A stretch of 64,000 nt of DNA, taken from the NCBI RefSeq assembly GCF_001039355.2, contig NW_019776006.1:27425-91424 (forward strand), given 5' to 3'. Positions 11,755-24,500 of this stretch are shown here, piece by piece. The translations under genes were made by a program, and so were the position numbers. The stretch's first letter is position 1. Each line of letters starts with the position of its first letter. A model generated the notes under the pieces. The model was not told the DNA's origin, did not search any database, and saw nothing but the letters and a program-made list of their open reading frames with translations. Source of the stretch: Lingula anatina. Its lineage: Eukaryota; Brachiopoda; Lingulata; Lingulida; Lingulidae.

Positions 11755-14310
11755 GCCCCCCTATCAGTATTTACTGCCACTTTATTCGACCGAATGAAAA
11801 ATAGTAAAAAATAAACATATATCCTAATGATACTATTTCTGAATACAGTGCTTTTTCATTTTACATGTATACTACTTTGTTATCATGCTATCGCTGGTCT
11901 ATTTGTAGTTTAATGCCATTTCATTTCTATTCATGCGTTTCTATATGTTACTACATTACTCCGCTAATATTGCTGGAAGGTTTTTTTTTTCGATGAACAA
12001 AGTGTCTCTGCTTTTTCAGTTGCGATGTTTTGTACATTATTTTTCACTTCTAGTCCTGACGAGACCGCTATGATACAAGTCCAATTCATTGTCACATTCA
12101 AGACTGACATGGGACTGCACGTCACCGATTTAACCACCGAAATACTGCAAAGATATCTGATCACATTTCAGTCCAAGCTGGGACCGTTTACTGTGTCTTC
12201 CAAAACCGTCAGCTTTGACTGTAAGTTATTTGTGATTGATTATATGTTCAAACGACTCCTGCATAATAACAACAGATGTTACCGTCTTTGATTCATTGGT
12301 TAAAGATGCATATTAAACGAGTACTTATGTCAAATTATTGCCGCTAAACCTGGCCCAATGCCACCATACAGTTGCTAATGGGTTAACTTAAAGATTTCAC
12401 TGTTCCGTTACATTATAAATGAATTTTGCAGGTGGATGTTAATCTATTTCAGTTGAGAACAAAACTGGTAGATCTGCTTATTTATTTACAGCGTTTTTAC
12501 TCTCGACTCGTGTATCTTTAAAGAAAGACTTGTGTGGCAAACCATTGAGGATTAAACGTGCTGTCTATTGGTACGCTGGAAACAGGGTGCTTTCATACGC
12601 TCAAAGTTGTTCGTAAACGATGTCACATATGATATTCGCACGTACCTCTGGAGCCTTACGCGATGTGACTTGTAGCAGTTTCAAGCCTGTCTTCCTGTCC
12701 TTACGTTTATTCTTTTTACAGATTTGTTTAGTGGTATTTATGTTCTGCCGCAGCCATATTTCTATTCGCACACTTAAAGCTTATTTTACGGAAGTAAAAA
12801 TCTCTAATGCCTTCCTTTGTGGCACTTGTAAATATCATTTTTGGCAACATGTAATCGTCCTTTCAAGTTTTATCTTTTATAGAATGTCGATCGATCAATA
12901 ACGTAAGAACAGGAACGAAGATTGTGACCAACTAAGATTATGGGGGATACTTCCCCTGCCAGTCCTAGGCGGTGCTGGTTAGCCCTACAAGGTTGGTCAC
13001 CATGGTGACTGCCTCAGGTACTCCAACCGAGGCACATGTAGATTGGCTTTTTTTCAAACATTCTGACGTCTTTATTTCAGCTATTGCAGACAAGTGCAGA
13101 CTGAACAATGGCGGATGTTCCGACTACTGTAGCTGGAACGTGTTCTCAGACCTGGTTCACTGCTCATGTCCAGAGATGTATGCGCTGGAAGCAGATGAAA
13201 GAACGTGTGCTATGATAACAACGAGTAAATCTGTCTCTTTTCTACATTCTTGGCAAAATATAACTACCTTATACTAAAATAAACATGACACTAGTTGTAT
13301 TTTCATTATTTTCTCTTTTAAATAAATTTCGTCAAACCCTATTTCGTATGTGATAAAGTCTAAAAGCCCAAAATTTACTTTCACATCAATTGAAATTGTT
13401 CTCAGCTCATAATATCTTAAAGACAATGCATATCACCCTGTTTTTCACTCCAGCCACCCCCGCCCCACTCACCCTGTCTTGGGGTCCGGCATGTACGCGG
13501 CAACAGTTTCAGTGTCACAGCGGCAAGTGCATCCCGCTCTCCTGGCTCTGTGACCATACACATGACTGTATCACTGGAGAGGATGAGCAGCCCTATCTCT
13601 GCAGGAAATTGGACGGCGGTAATGCAGATCATAACTTCATGTCCTGACATCCTTGTTGTTATTTTTGTACTGTCTCTGTCACGTTTTCTGTTCGTGTACT
13701 TAAAATATATTTGTCGAAGATGTTATTCATTTGACTTAGATGTATCAATTTCCTTTCATACACGTAGTCATACACGTTAGTCTTAGTTGTTTTTTATCTC
13801 AAATGTCGGACTTTATCCGCAACCTATCCTTTTTTATATTTTTTAGTTTACGAAAGAACATGCACTAAATTTAAGTAAGGTGCCTGAAAACAGCGTTGTC
13901 CATGAGTACGGAATGAAATTATGCTGATAAATGTTGAATTCACTATCTCACTTTTAAAACTTAGCTTCCTCAAAAAGCAGTCTTTCGTCTGCAGGATGAA
14001 GAATTTTTCCAATAATAATAAATAAATAAATAAATAAATAAATATTAACACTGTTTGTTTAGGTAAGCCGCTTTTTGTTCTCACAACGACGACATCTACC
14101 ACTGAACTGCCCACAACGACGACGACGCCAACAACTACCACCACCACCGCGACAACTACCTCAACCACGACCACACCTCTACCTACCACCACCCAGGAGC
14201 TCACAACACCAGAACCCGTACCGACCACCGACTCCAGGGTTGTTCTAGGTACGAAAAAAGGAAGAGATACAATACTTCGGCCGTCTGGTTATCATATGTT
14301 CGGAAAATAA
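9746..14310 (+). CDS. Type II transmembrane protein with SEA, EGF and LDL-A modules and a Thr-rich tail
   Basis: Nine exons with matching phases: 9746-10014, 10191-10324, 10881-11012, 11314-11426, 11640-11707, 12054-12220, 13081-13224, 13454-13618, 14063-14310; 479 residues. There is no signal peptide. Exon 1 is a Ser/Thr-rich cytoplasmic part, and exon 2 carries a membrane helix ([20 protein letters not shown]). Exons 4-6 form a SEA domain. Exon 7 is an EGF-like unit ([12 protein letters not shown] then CSCP). Exon 8 is an LDL receptor class A repeat ([19 protein letters not shown]). Exon 9 is a Thr-rich, mucin-like stretch. The stop at 14308-14310 assumes readthrough of a possible donor after CTAG (GTACGA, 14258), so further exons are possible. 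SEA domains often self-cleave, but I see no clear GSVVV-type site. Function is unknown; a cell-surface or mucin-like role is likely. Confidence 0.8.
11719..11752. repeat. CT microsatellite in an intron
   Basis: A CT run in the intron between exons 5 and 6 of the SEA/EGF/LDL-A gene, just after the exon 5 donor. Confidence 0.9.
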
Positions 14311-14796
14311 AGAGAAGTACAGACAAGTATGTGGGAAGGGTTGTCTGCGGTATTATGATGTAGACAAGCGTACTGGTAATGCAGGGAAACATAGATGTAT
14401 ATAAATCGCCCCGTAGTAACAGTCAGATATGAAATATTCTCTCGTTTCGGAGGGCACCAAAAGATAAGTTACTCGCAAATGTTAAAGAGGATTGGACATT
14501 ATTTGCTATGTCCACGTTTTTATTTATAGAACAGCAATGTTACTGAACAGAAGAGGGGGCATTAACATTTTTTCTGATTTGATTTTCCATTTCAACAATT
14601 TGGCATCATTTTGTGAAACATTAGAAATGCTATTTTTCCACTGTGGTTGTTATAGGTGTATTTACATAATATAGCAACAGTCAGTTTAACTCAGTTATAA
14701 GTAGTGCATCTACTACTATACCACCTGCATAACTGTTATTATCAGGAAAGCTATAGGGGCGGAGTCAATAAAATGCAAAAATGGAGAACTGGTACT
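14311..14796. other. Gap between convergent genes
   Basis: No exon recognised. It separates the 3' end of the SEA/EGF/LDL-A gene (plus strand) from the likely 3' end of DEK (minus strand). Any extra 3' exons of the former would have to lie here or inside the DEK 3' region. Confidence 0.4.
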
Positions 14797-14802
14797 TTTA
14801 TT
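14797..14802 (-). terminator. Likely polyadenylation signal of DEK
   Basis: AATAAA on the minus strand. It would give a DEK 3' untranslated region of about 1.35 kb, and no coding exon lies between it and the DEK stop at 16154. Other AT-rich signals exist, so the exact site is uncertain. Confidence 0.45.
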
Positions 14803-16153
14803 TTTTACAATAAATCCTGCTCCACGCTAAGCTGGGCTAAACAGTACAGCACTGGATGATAAAAACATTGAATAAAAAAATCTACAACTATATTTACATC
14901 TGCAAGTGCCACCTAGTTATGCTGTTGGCTATGGAAAACCAGTTTACAGGTAAAAACTAAAAGAAATGAATTGCTTCCTGTATACTGCCCAACTCACTTA
15001 AAACACCAGTATTGTAACCCTGGTCAAAATTTTTTTCACCATTATATAAAAATAAAATTTTTTAGACAGCACAAAGCTTAACTGGTAAATTTCACAGAGG
15101 AATAAACATCTTTAAATGTTTGTCCTCTGGCTTCCTAATGGTATTTTTCAGAACAGGCTTCTGCTGTGCAGATTAAAATTAAGAACTTTGTTTTAATTTT
15201 CTAGATCACTTAACGAGTGACCTTGCTAGAGCAGGTTTTTATCAACCTTTGAGACCTCTCAGGTCATAACACAAAATACACCTACAGATTTTCTAGCTGA
15301 AGATTATTTTACAAAACTGATCACATTCATCTGAAACATCACAACATCCAACATTATCAGCACAGGCAAAATAATATCTGCCACAAATTTCAGTTGTCTT
15401 GACAATTCTTTGGGATTTACGTATTATACTAAAATTCACTTTAAATAACAAAAATGGACTGCCACATTTTTCATGGTAATTTGGCACCCAATAAAATCCC
15501 GACAAAAAATGGTGATTAACTCACAGTGCCACTGACGATCTGGAATAAAGTACCCAAATAGCCTTCCCGTTGCCATATGTAAGACGCTGTTAAAAGCAAA
15601 GCCGCAACTGATGAAAAAATAGATGAGAAATCTTCAGTAATGTATATGAACTACAATAATTGCCAAGTTGACAAGCCAGGATATATACTATAGGAAACTT
15701 GGATTTACTACCATGTGCACCCTGGTAGATCACATACTTCATTGGAAACTTAACAAAAGAGTCGCAGAACTCTGTACATTTCAATGCTGGACATTTGCAT
15801 TACAACTACATATACAGAACATTCTTCTTGGTTCTAGGATGGAGTCTGGGACAAAAGTCTAGATAAGTATCAGCTTTTTAATCCTTCTAACCAATGTCTG
15901 GCAAATGCTGCCTATTTTTAGCGATAAATATAAAAGAGCAGCCACTGGTCCTTGCCACTTTCTACAAAACGGCAAAAGCCAACTCGAATGAGATGCTTTC
16001 TTCATCCATTGAATGTTTTTGCTGCTGTCATTCTGATTCAAGCATCCACTTTTCCGATGTTTTTATAGCAGTACCACTACAGGCACTGGGCTGCAGACTT
16101 TGTACACCTTGGGTCACTTCCTCTTAATTGATGTAAGTTGTAATGTTGTAGTC

Positions 16154-16664
16154 TCATGAAATGATCTAAAAAAGAAAATAACAAAAATACACACAAATTT
16201 CAGAATAAAAAAAGGTCTAAAACAATGAGTTTTCTATTCGTACAAGGTTTAAAGACAAACAGTCAAGGACATGTTTCCTTAAACTCAAGCAAAAAAGTAT
16301 TCAGAAGAATGTTGGCTTCTTTTCAAAATGATATGAGCCACTTTGAAATATTCTAGTTATCAGAATAACACTGAAGTGAAAGCATAAACTAGTTCTCAGC
16401 ATTAAAATTCTAATTTAGCTTTCCTTTTTAAATGCAATAAATTACCTGCCGTACTGTTGCTTTAATGAAATCTTTCCTGTCTGTAAGATCAAACTCTGGG
16501 TACTTTGCATAAACCTGAAAATTCCGATAAGATCATCTGTTATCTTATATCCTACCTGTCCTAAGATCTACGACTAATAGAACCTGCAGCAACATTTGGA
16601 CTTCCTTGCAAAATATCAGAAAATCAGCATTAAGATTAATTCTCTTACCTATCAACCTGCTTGC

Positions 16665-16719
<55 letters not shown>

Positions 16720-19580
16720 TGAAAACTTATCCATACCTGTTTACATACAGTTTTCATGGTAACTTCTTCCAAGTTGGCACCATCTAAGATTTTCTTTATA
16801 ACATCTTTAAGCTCTTCATCCTACATGAAAAGGATATTAAAAATATTCTAGAAATACTGTCAGTAAAGACCAAAATTTAGAACAGCCTTTCCCCTTAATA
16901 CACACAGAATCGTGCATTCTGCCCTTCCTTTTGTAAGGATTCATTATAAACACAGTGTCATATATCCCCAATTTCAGCATTTAAGTCATCTAACGTTACC
17001 CTGATGACAATCTCTTGATGAATAAAATTTTGACCATCTTTGATGACTGCCCATTGGTTACCAGCATTTGAATAAATTGATGACAAACATGGCCTTAGTG
17101 TATATTAGTACCCACCATATCAAGAAGCTGTAATAAACATGGTTACTGACCACTTTTGAAATAATCAGTTGAAGAAATGTGTAAAATATGGTTTCTGTGC
17201 TGAGTGGCTAGTCAAGTTAAGAGCTTGAATGATATCATTTGTTATGTTGGCACTGGACACTAATACTCAGCAAACACAAGCAACGACTATATCACAATAC
17301 ATTCATAATTCATGTAAGAGAGCAAAAAGATCTCACCACTGGTGGTCCCTTTGGCTTCTTCATCAATGGTTCATCATCTGAACTGTCTTCATCTGAATCT
17401 GTGGACACTGGCGCTAAATAGGAAATTTCCAGGAATATATTAGAATTATTCCATTCTACCAGAAGAGTGATCACTGTAAGCAGTTTTAATATCTGAGATA
17501 CAGTGACATTGTAAATATGCTAATGCTTAAATTATCCTACCTTTCTTTTTCTTCGGAGTTGCTTTCTTAAGAGGGGACTTTTTAGGCTTTGCTGGTTCTT
17601 TTTTTGGTTTCTTTTGTGGAGTCTTCTTCGGCGTTTTTTCCACTTTCTGTTTCTTTTTAGGCTTTCAAAGGAAAATCAGAAATTTAATTTGCCATAAAAA
17701 ATATAATGGCCGCAAAGAAAGGTAACAAAAGAGCCCTGTAGGATTCTGTAACTTATTGAACATTTGTAAGATGTAGCAAACCTATAAATGTAGAAAACTC
17801 CATTATACAAAAAAATAAAAAACAATCACCTTTTCCTCCTCCTCCTCTTCTTCATCCTCTTCCTCATCACTTATCTCATCATCATCATCGTCTTCATCAT
17901 CTGCATCTTCATTGTTCTCTTTTTTCTTCTCTCCTGATTTCCTTTTTCTCTTTCCCTTGCCTTCTTTTTTACCCGAAGATTTCCCTGTAATAAGTGGAAA
18001 GGTCTGAATCAATGTTTTAAAGTTAATTCTCTGTTGTATAAGGATCAGTTACCTTTTTTCATTAGGTGTTGCCTCTCTCTATTCAGAAGTTTTGATGCAA
18101 TGAAGAACTGTAGATAATGTACATAACAGGATGGGAATGTCACCAAAAGTCCCAAGAGAGAGAGAGAGAGAGAGAGGACACTTGGCCTATGCTACTAAAA
18201 TATGATAGCCCATTATCTAAACTTAGTAAAGTTAATTGAGCAATGAGCCTTAGCGCATTTCACTAACTATATTTAACAGCTTTATACAGTAAACATATAT
18301 TGGCTACAGTTAAAACTTTAAGTGCAAAGTGAGGTGCCAAAAAATATTATGACCTGTATCTACTTTACAGATGAGAGAGAGAGATGGAGAGAGAGACAAA
18401 ATGAGATATGTTAGCTACCTAAAGATCCATAGGTTTTGAGATGGAGAGAGAGACAAAATGAGATATGTTAGCTACCTAAAGATCCATAAGTTTCTTAGAT
18501 AGCTACAAAAAGAATATCTACATACTTAAAAAACTTTGTGAAGTGGAGTCAAGTGAAAGGCACCTTCAATGTGTTGGGCTAGCAAACACAATGATTCACC
18601 GCAAATATTTCAAAACTAATAACCTTTAAGTAATAACACTGACTCACTTTTCTTAGGTGCTGGAGGAGCTCTGCCAGAATCCTTAGGATTCATTAGGAAG
18701 TCCATTATACGTGTAACAATGGTATCTTTTGCCCCAGACTTCTCCAAATCCAACACCTCACAAATTAGCTTTAAAACTGGTATGTGGTATCTGTATAGAC
18801 CAATATAAACCATTAGATAACATGTGCAGACCAAAATGGTATATTTCATCAAGTCAGAACAAATTACTTAGTTAACAACTTCTAGTATTTAAATACCAAC
18901 TGTGAACAAACTCACAAGCAATTATTGTCTTTTGTTATTTTGTGAATAATCATTTGATTTTATTGGCTTTAAGTGAAAGAAAACTTACTTGTTTAAAGAT
19001 GCAACTTTTTTCTCAAACTCTGTTGAGTCACTTTCAAATGGAAAACCAGAAAACTGGCGGATATTTTTCTTGATCTCTGATGCCTAAATGAAAATAAGAC
19101 TAAACTGATATAAATAGTATTAGCAGTAAAAAAAATATAACACTAAAACTATGTAAATGATGTTATCAAACTCGTACAAAGATATGCAAATTATGTTCAC
19201 ATAATTCAATATTTCTTAGCGCCAACAAAACCTCATTAAGTTAGTTAATAATAAAAAACATGTTACTGGCTATATTTAATGCACAATCAAATATGAGTTC
19301 AAGGACATTATAAAAATCATAAGCATACTATGTTAAATAATAGTATCAAACAAAAAAACAAAACTGAGAAACAATGCAGTAAGTTTATACTCACGGATCC
19401 AACTCTGTTGTACAGAATCCGATGCAAAGGTTTTAATTCTTCTGATTTCGTTTTATTCAAAAAATGTTCAACTGGAAAGAGAGGAACAAGTGATTTGAAA
19501 AAAAAAATACAATGAAAGGGAAGAAATAGTTTAATATATTAAGTTTTTGACAATGCAAGCTACAACACAAAACAAACAAA

Positions 19581-19611
<31 letters not shown>

Positions 19612-21435
19612 ATGTCATTAAATGCAGACAATTTGACCAGTTTGAATATGTTTATATTACTTCACTTTTAAACAAGATCTTTTTCACAGCTTGTAAGTAC
19701 TTACTTCTTACACATGCCCCTAGCTTGATTCCAACTCCTTCTTTAATTTCCACTTTCTTGTCTTTTGGAGTTACTGATAATGTGGCCTCCAGTCTTTCTG
19801 TTTTCTTTCTTTCTCTCTTGCCTGATTCTATGATGACTGGACGTTCAAGCAAGCCCACTGAAATGACACATATGAAGCCATTCATAAAGTATTTTTCACT
19901 ATGAAGTCATTTTGTTTGATTTTTCTACTCAGCAACTTCAGTAGATAAAATACTGCCATTTTTACTACTGATTTTTTTTTCAGATATATCTTTGTTGCAG
20001 CACCACAGCCAGGATTACACAAATAAACCTCAAGCAAGAGTACTCAAAGTTCTTACACTCTTCCTCATCTCCCTCGTCTGACTCATCATTTTGTTCTTTC
20101 TTCTCTACTTTTTTTGGAGATTTCTTTGCACTTTTCTTTGGCGTTTGCTTTTCTTCCTTCTGTTCACCATCAACTCTTTCCTCTTCATTTTTTTCTTTAT
20201 CAATGCGGTCTTTCTGGTTTTGGACAGGTTGATCCCCCTGAAAAAAAAAAAAATAAAGACAACTATAGCTAAATGCCATTTTCCATCTAGTATTTCAAAT
20301 AGGATAACACTACTGAATTTTGTACTGTTTTTTGTTTCCATATAAAAAATTAGCTGAATAATATTTAGTTAATATAAATAACGACTCTTTCCCTTCATCA
20401 CTCTTGATATATTCCAATTTCCAACACCAGATCATACAATAAATACTAAGAAAAACATCAAACTGTGCTGTGATAAGTTTACAAATTCACAATACAGTCA
20501 GAAATAAAGAGTATTAAGTGATCTATACAAACCCATTGGTAAAACACAGAGAAAGGACAAGAATATACTGAATGATAACATATCCTTTATTTTAGAAAGA
20601 GGGTTCACTACCTGGTATTTGATAATCAATTAATGGTTTGGTACCACCACCTATTACAAGTTCCAAGATACTGCTAGTTTAGCAAGTGTTCAATTTCATC
20701 ATCTCTATGGCAGCAAATAAGGCTGATTAATTCAAAAACTGTATGAAATAGAATTCCAAAAAGAAGAAGTGCTGAATTGTTTCAATGTGAGCCACCACAA
20801 ACCGACTGGGCAGTGCCACATGGGACGGTTATGACCTATTTCTAGCGTGTCTAAAAATAGATCATAAACAACAACGTATTTATACGACCACGCGGGATAT
20901 CGAAAGTGAGAGCACTGCCAGAAAAACAATTTGATGACTGTCAAATTTCAGAGTATCAACTCGAAAGTAACTTCAGCTTGAGGACATTTCGTCCACGTTT
21001 GCAGCTTCTCATTAATTTTACCGGTGACCCGCATGCTTGACCTAGTTTTTCAGGCCGTACGAGTGAACTTGATGCTTGAGCCGATATTTAAAGACTTATA
21101 TACAGACATCAAGGAAGTAATAAAGACCAATATCCCTGTTTTCTCAGAGATTTTTTTCTGTTTAACATGCCACGTTACGAATGTGTACTGTTAAAACAGT
21201 ACTTCATAGCAAAATAAGAACTAACTTCCCATGACATCTATTCATTCAAACGAAACTCTAGAAGCTTGCACGGAAGGGCATATTTACGAGTCAAATTTTC
21301 ATGATCGAATTGCCCATATAAGCTAAACTTGCCAAGAGGCATTAAGTACTATGCTGAGATTCATCCTGTATACTCTATTTTCTTTTCACTTACCGCTCCC
21401 AAAGTTGATGAGGCTCCTAATTCGGTGTCCGACAT
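16154..21435 (-). CDS. DEK: DEK chromatin protein (SAP-box and DEK-C domains)
   Basis: Twelve minus-strand exons with matching phases: 21435-21394, 20237-20057, 19857-19705, 19471-19395, 19083-18989, 18790-18648, 17984-17830, 17661-17541, 17413-17337, 16820-16737, 16514-16446, 16165-16154; 402 residues against 375 in human. After an acidic/basic N-terminus comes GLLERPVIIESGKRERKKTE, then LHRILYNR and IRQFSGFPFE, the conserved DEK core. A SAP box follows (LICEVLDLEKSGAKDTIV ... RIMDFLMNPK), then long Lys- and Glu/Asp-rich low-complexity exons. A DEK-C domain closes the protein (KYPEFDLTDRKDFIKATVRQ, then Ile-Ile-Ser). DEK binds DNA, introduces supercoils, acts as a histone chaperone and associates with mRNA splicing. 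The last coding exon is a microexon with three residues and the stop. Divergent neighbour of RNF144. Confidence 0.97.
16665..16718. repeat. AAT microsatellite in a DEK intron
   Basis: A trinucleotide AAT run about 20 bases from exon 10 on the acceptor side of exon 11. A minus-strand frame across it gives a poly-Leu string that is not a gene. Confidence 0.95.
18381..18490. repeat. 57-base tandem duplication in a DEK intron
   Basis: Two head-to-tail copies with a 57-base period, each starting GAGATGGAGAGAGAGACAAA and containing TTAGCTACCTAAAGATCCAT. They are almost identical, so the event looks recent. They lie in the DEK intron between exons 6 and 7, next to a GA-rich run (about 18154-18176). 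Confidence 0.9.
19576..19611. repeat. AAAT tetranucleotide repeat in a DEK intron
   Basis: About nine AAAT-type units between DEK exons 3 and 4. A similar shorter run occurs at 14020-14043, just before exon 9 of the SEA/EGF/LDL-A gene. Confidence 0.9.
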
Positions 21436-21510
21436 GGTTTAACGCTACCAAAGCAAAATGGCGGCACAAAGTCGCGGGAAGCAAATCAGCCAATCATAGT
21501 CAAGATTTAA
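21436..21510. promoter_or_regulatory. Proximal DEK promoter with YY1-type and CCAAT motifs
   Basis: Just upstream of the DEK start codon (minus strand) are AAAATGGCGGC at 21455-21465, matching the YY1 consensus, and CCAAT inside GCCAATCATAG near 21491. YY1-type motifs close to the transcription start and CCAAT boxes 50-100 bases upstream are typical of housekeeping promoters. No factor binding is shown. Confidence 0.5.
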
Positions 21511-24500
21511 CCAGATTGTATACATTTTTAAGTAATGTGTATAAATTGAAATACATAATGTACTATGATAAGACTAAAAACACAAATTGTTCGAAATCCA
21601 CTTAGTTAAATCTGTGATTGTCATCACATCACAATATTTAAAAAATGCATAGCGCCATCTATCGAGGATATAATAATAACAAAATCTCGGGAAAAATTCT
21701 CCGCATGCAAAATTTGGTTATCGTTTCTACTTGGGTTGTTTCAGGTTAAATCGATAGCTCAAATTCATGATGTGTTGATGTTTTCAAAGGTACGTTCTTT
21801 ATGTTTTTAACCATATTCTATAGGCGGGACATTTGCACTGGCAGCTTCATTTAGGAGTTAGTCATAGATGTACTGTACAATCAGTCAATAATTTTATACC
21901 CAATTTTATATATTATTAGAATTATTACAGTACTACATCAGTAGTTGTTTATAATTATTTGAAATTGAGAAGCTTCTCTTTAGAACTGAGTAAAATATAT
22001 GGTTAAAACAAGTAGTAACGTTTTCTTTCTTGTAGTTAAGGCTGTGTAGATGAGGTCCTCTAAAAACTGCAGGCTTTTTTACTGGTATGATTTTACTAAA
22101 TTATTATACATGTACTGTATATTATATGTATAAAATATGATTCTAGGACAGTTCCCCCCAGACAACCCCCCCCCCAAGATAACCCCTTCCCAGAGAAGAA
22201 AATACTCTTTAGTCTTTGAATGATTTATCTGAGGCATTTACACATTTCTTGAATATACTACTACTAATAATAATAAGGGTTTATTATCCTCTATGAAATA
22301 TATAAAAAACATATATTGAATGTCTTGAAATGGAATTGGGTTAAAAATATACCTTTCAAATAGATTTTAAGGGAAAATGAAAACACTTAAAATGTTGTTC
22401 CCCATTATTTAAAAGTTCATGATCACAGTTCATTAGCATGTGTATAATATAAGCAATATGGTATAAAAGTCTTTCTATGTCGTTTGGTTCAACATTTTTG
22501 TAAAACATAACTATAATGATTCCTGAGGTCCTTTTCAATGACACTGGTGTTAGGTAAAAGATGGTTCAGTCTATAAGTATCTAATTTGATCACATTTAAC
22601 TTTTTTTGCACAAGTTAGTACGGCAAGATTTCAAGATGGCCAATTTAGTATAATTTGTTTATTGCTGCATTGTATGTAAGTACAGGGTATATAATGCGTA
22701 GAGCTCTTTTCTGGATGTTCTCTGGGGATTTAGATTGCTGCACGGCAAATATTATACTGAATAAAAGAAAGAAGACAGATAATGATGTGTTGGCTATTCA
22801 TTACAAAATTCAGGAGGCTCACTTGTGTGCTTAAACAGACTGAAAAGGCAAATACAGGTATAAGTTATTAGATGCTAAAGATGCAAATTATGCAAATCAT
22901 TCCTCTAAAGGTATTTTTTACCCCAAATCCAGGTCTTTAATTTTATACAGTCCATCAAATACTGGTAAAAGAACTTGATTCCGACATTTTCTTTACCCTT
23001 TATATTAGTATTATAGAGATTCTCTGTTATAACAGATAAATACTCCCATTGTATATATTTGCTCTAATATATTAGTATAGCAAATGAAACTTGCCTTTTA
23101 CTGATATAATTAGGGTGGATTTCCTTCTGAAATGTAAAGGAATGCATGATGGTGTAAATATCACAAGAAACATTTAGGACTAAATGTTTTAATTAAAAGT
23201 TTTATAAAGTATAAGTCTTGTTTTATGGACTGGGAATGGTGGACGTAGGCAATACATTTTGTCCTTATGAAAGAAAGTGAGTTGAACATTTATTGGTGCA
23301 ATAACTGTCTTTATTAATTTTTTAATATATGGATTTCATATATTTTAAACTATTATCTGAGTAACAGATGTATAACACAATGTTGGATTCTGGAAGTGTA
23401 TGCCTTGATGTATGGATTGATTTGCTGTACATAGATGGCATTCCTGATAATTAGATTATTCATTTAGTTGCATTGATCTGGGAGCTTTTCTCTTTACATA
23501 ATGTGATTATAGACATCAGTATATTGTAAAATTATGCATCATTATGCCAAATGGGTAAAAAATGCTGTACTGCACTTAGATATTAGATATAATATGTTAC
23601 ATGTACATAGCCTATTGCCTGTGATATGGTTGTGCTAACATTAGGACAGTGAATGTAAGCCCAATATGATATTAAGTTCAGCTTGGTAGAGGAAAGAAAG
23701 ACTGAAATAGATTTAATTACTTGCAGTTATTTGGCCATAATTTGATGGATTTTTATATGACCCACTTCTTTTTGAAATAAAAAATGAGTTGAGAAATACT
23801 TTTAGTTCTGGCACTGATTACCAGCTTCCAGAGAAAGTCCCTTCTGTCACTAATTACATCAATGCCTGCCTCAAGAACCATTTATCAATATAAATTTTCA
23901 TTAATCAATTTTAATGGCCAATATTTAACCAACAGCTTAATGATTTGGAATAAGTTTGAAGCAGTGTAAGTGGTCTGTCCTGGATCCATGTCACCTTGTA
24001 AAGATTTGTACTACATGTAGTAAGCAACATGGAGTTCCTACAGCATTTTTATTTTCTATTTTTATTTAGATTTTATTTGAACAGAATGTTTTGTTTTCTG
24101 GATGTTATAGGTCCAATAGACAGGAATTCATTGGGCACAAATTTAACAAGCTAAATATTGAAAACATTATTTTGATATATATAGTTCTCAAAATATCACA
24201 GGCGATTATCATTGATCATTATCATTTGTTGTGTGCCCAAAAATCTCTCCAAATAATGTAGGTTTTAGTAATTAATTTTTTTCTTACAATTAGGTTATAT
24301 TTTTACCATTAATAGCTATGCTTTGTCTTCAGATTAGATTATTATGTTGATCTAATCCTTAGTACTGTTGATAAAGACAATAATGACAGTAGTAATTATG
24401 TACAGTACATGCGCATGTTTAAAGAAAGCTACTATCAACAGTGTTTATCATTTTTTTGCCAAAGCACCTCTGACACATACAAAGGCTCATAAGAGAAACC

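Noticed and set aside
13848-14228. Minus-strand Val-rich frame of 126 codons
   Set aside because: Antisense of the Thr-rich exon 9 of the SEA/EGF/LDL-A gene; low-complexity shadow.
16545-16772. Minus-strand frame with a poly-Leu helix
   Set aside because: Produced by the AAT microsatellite in a DEK intron.
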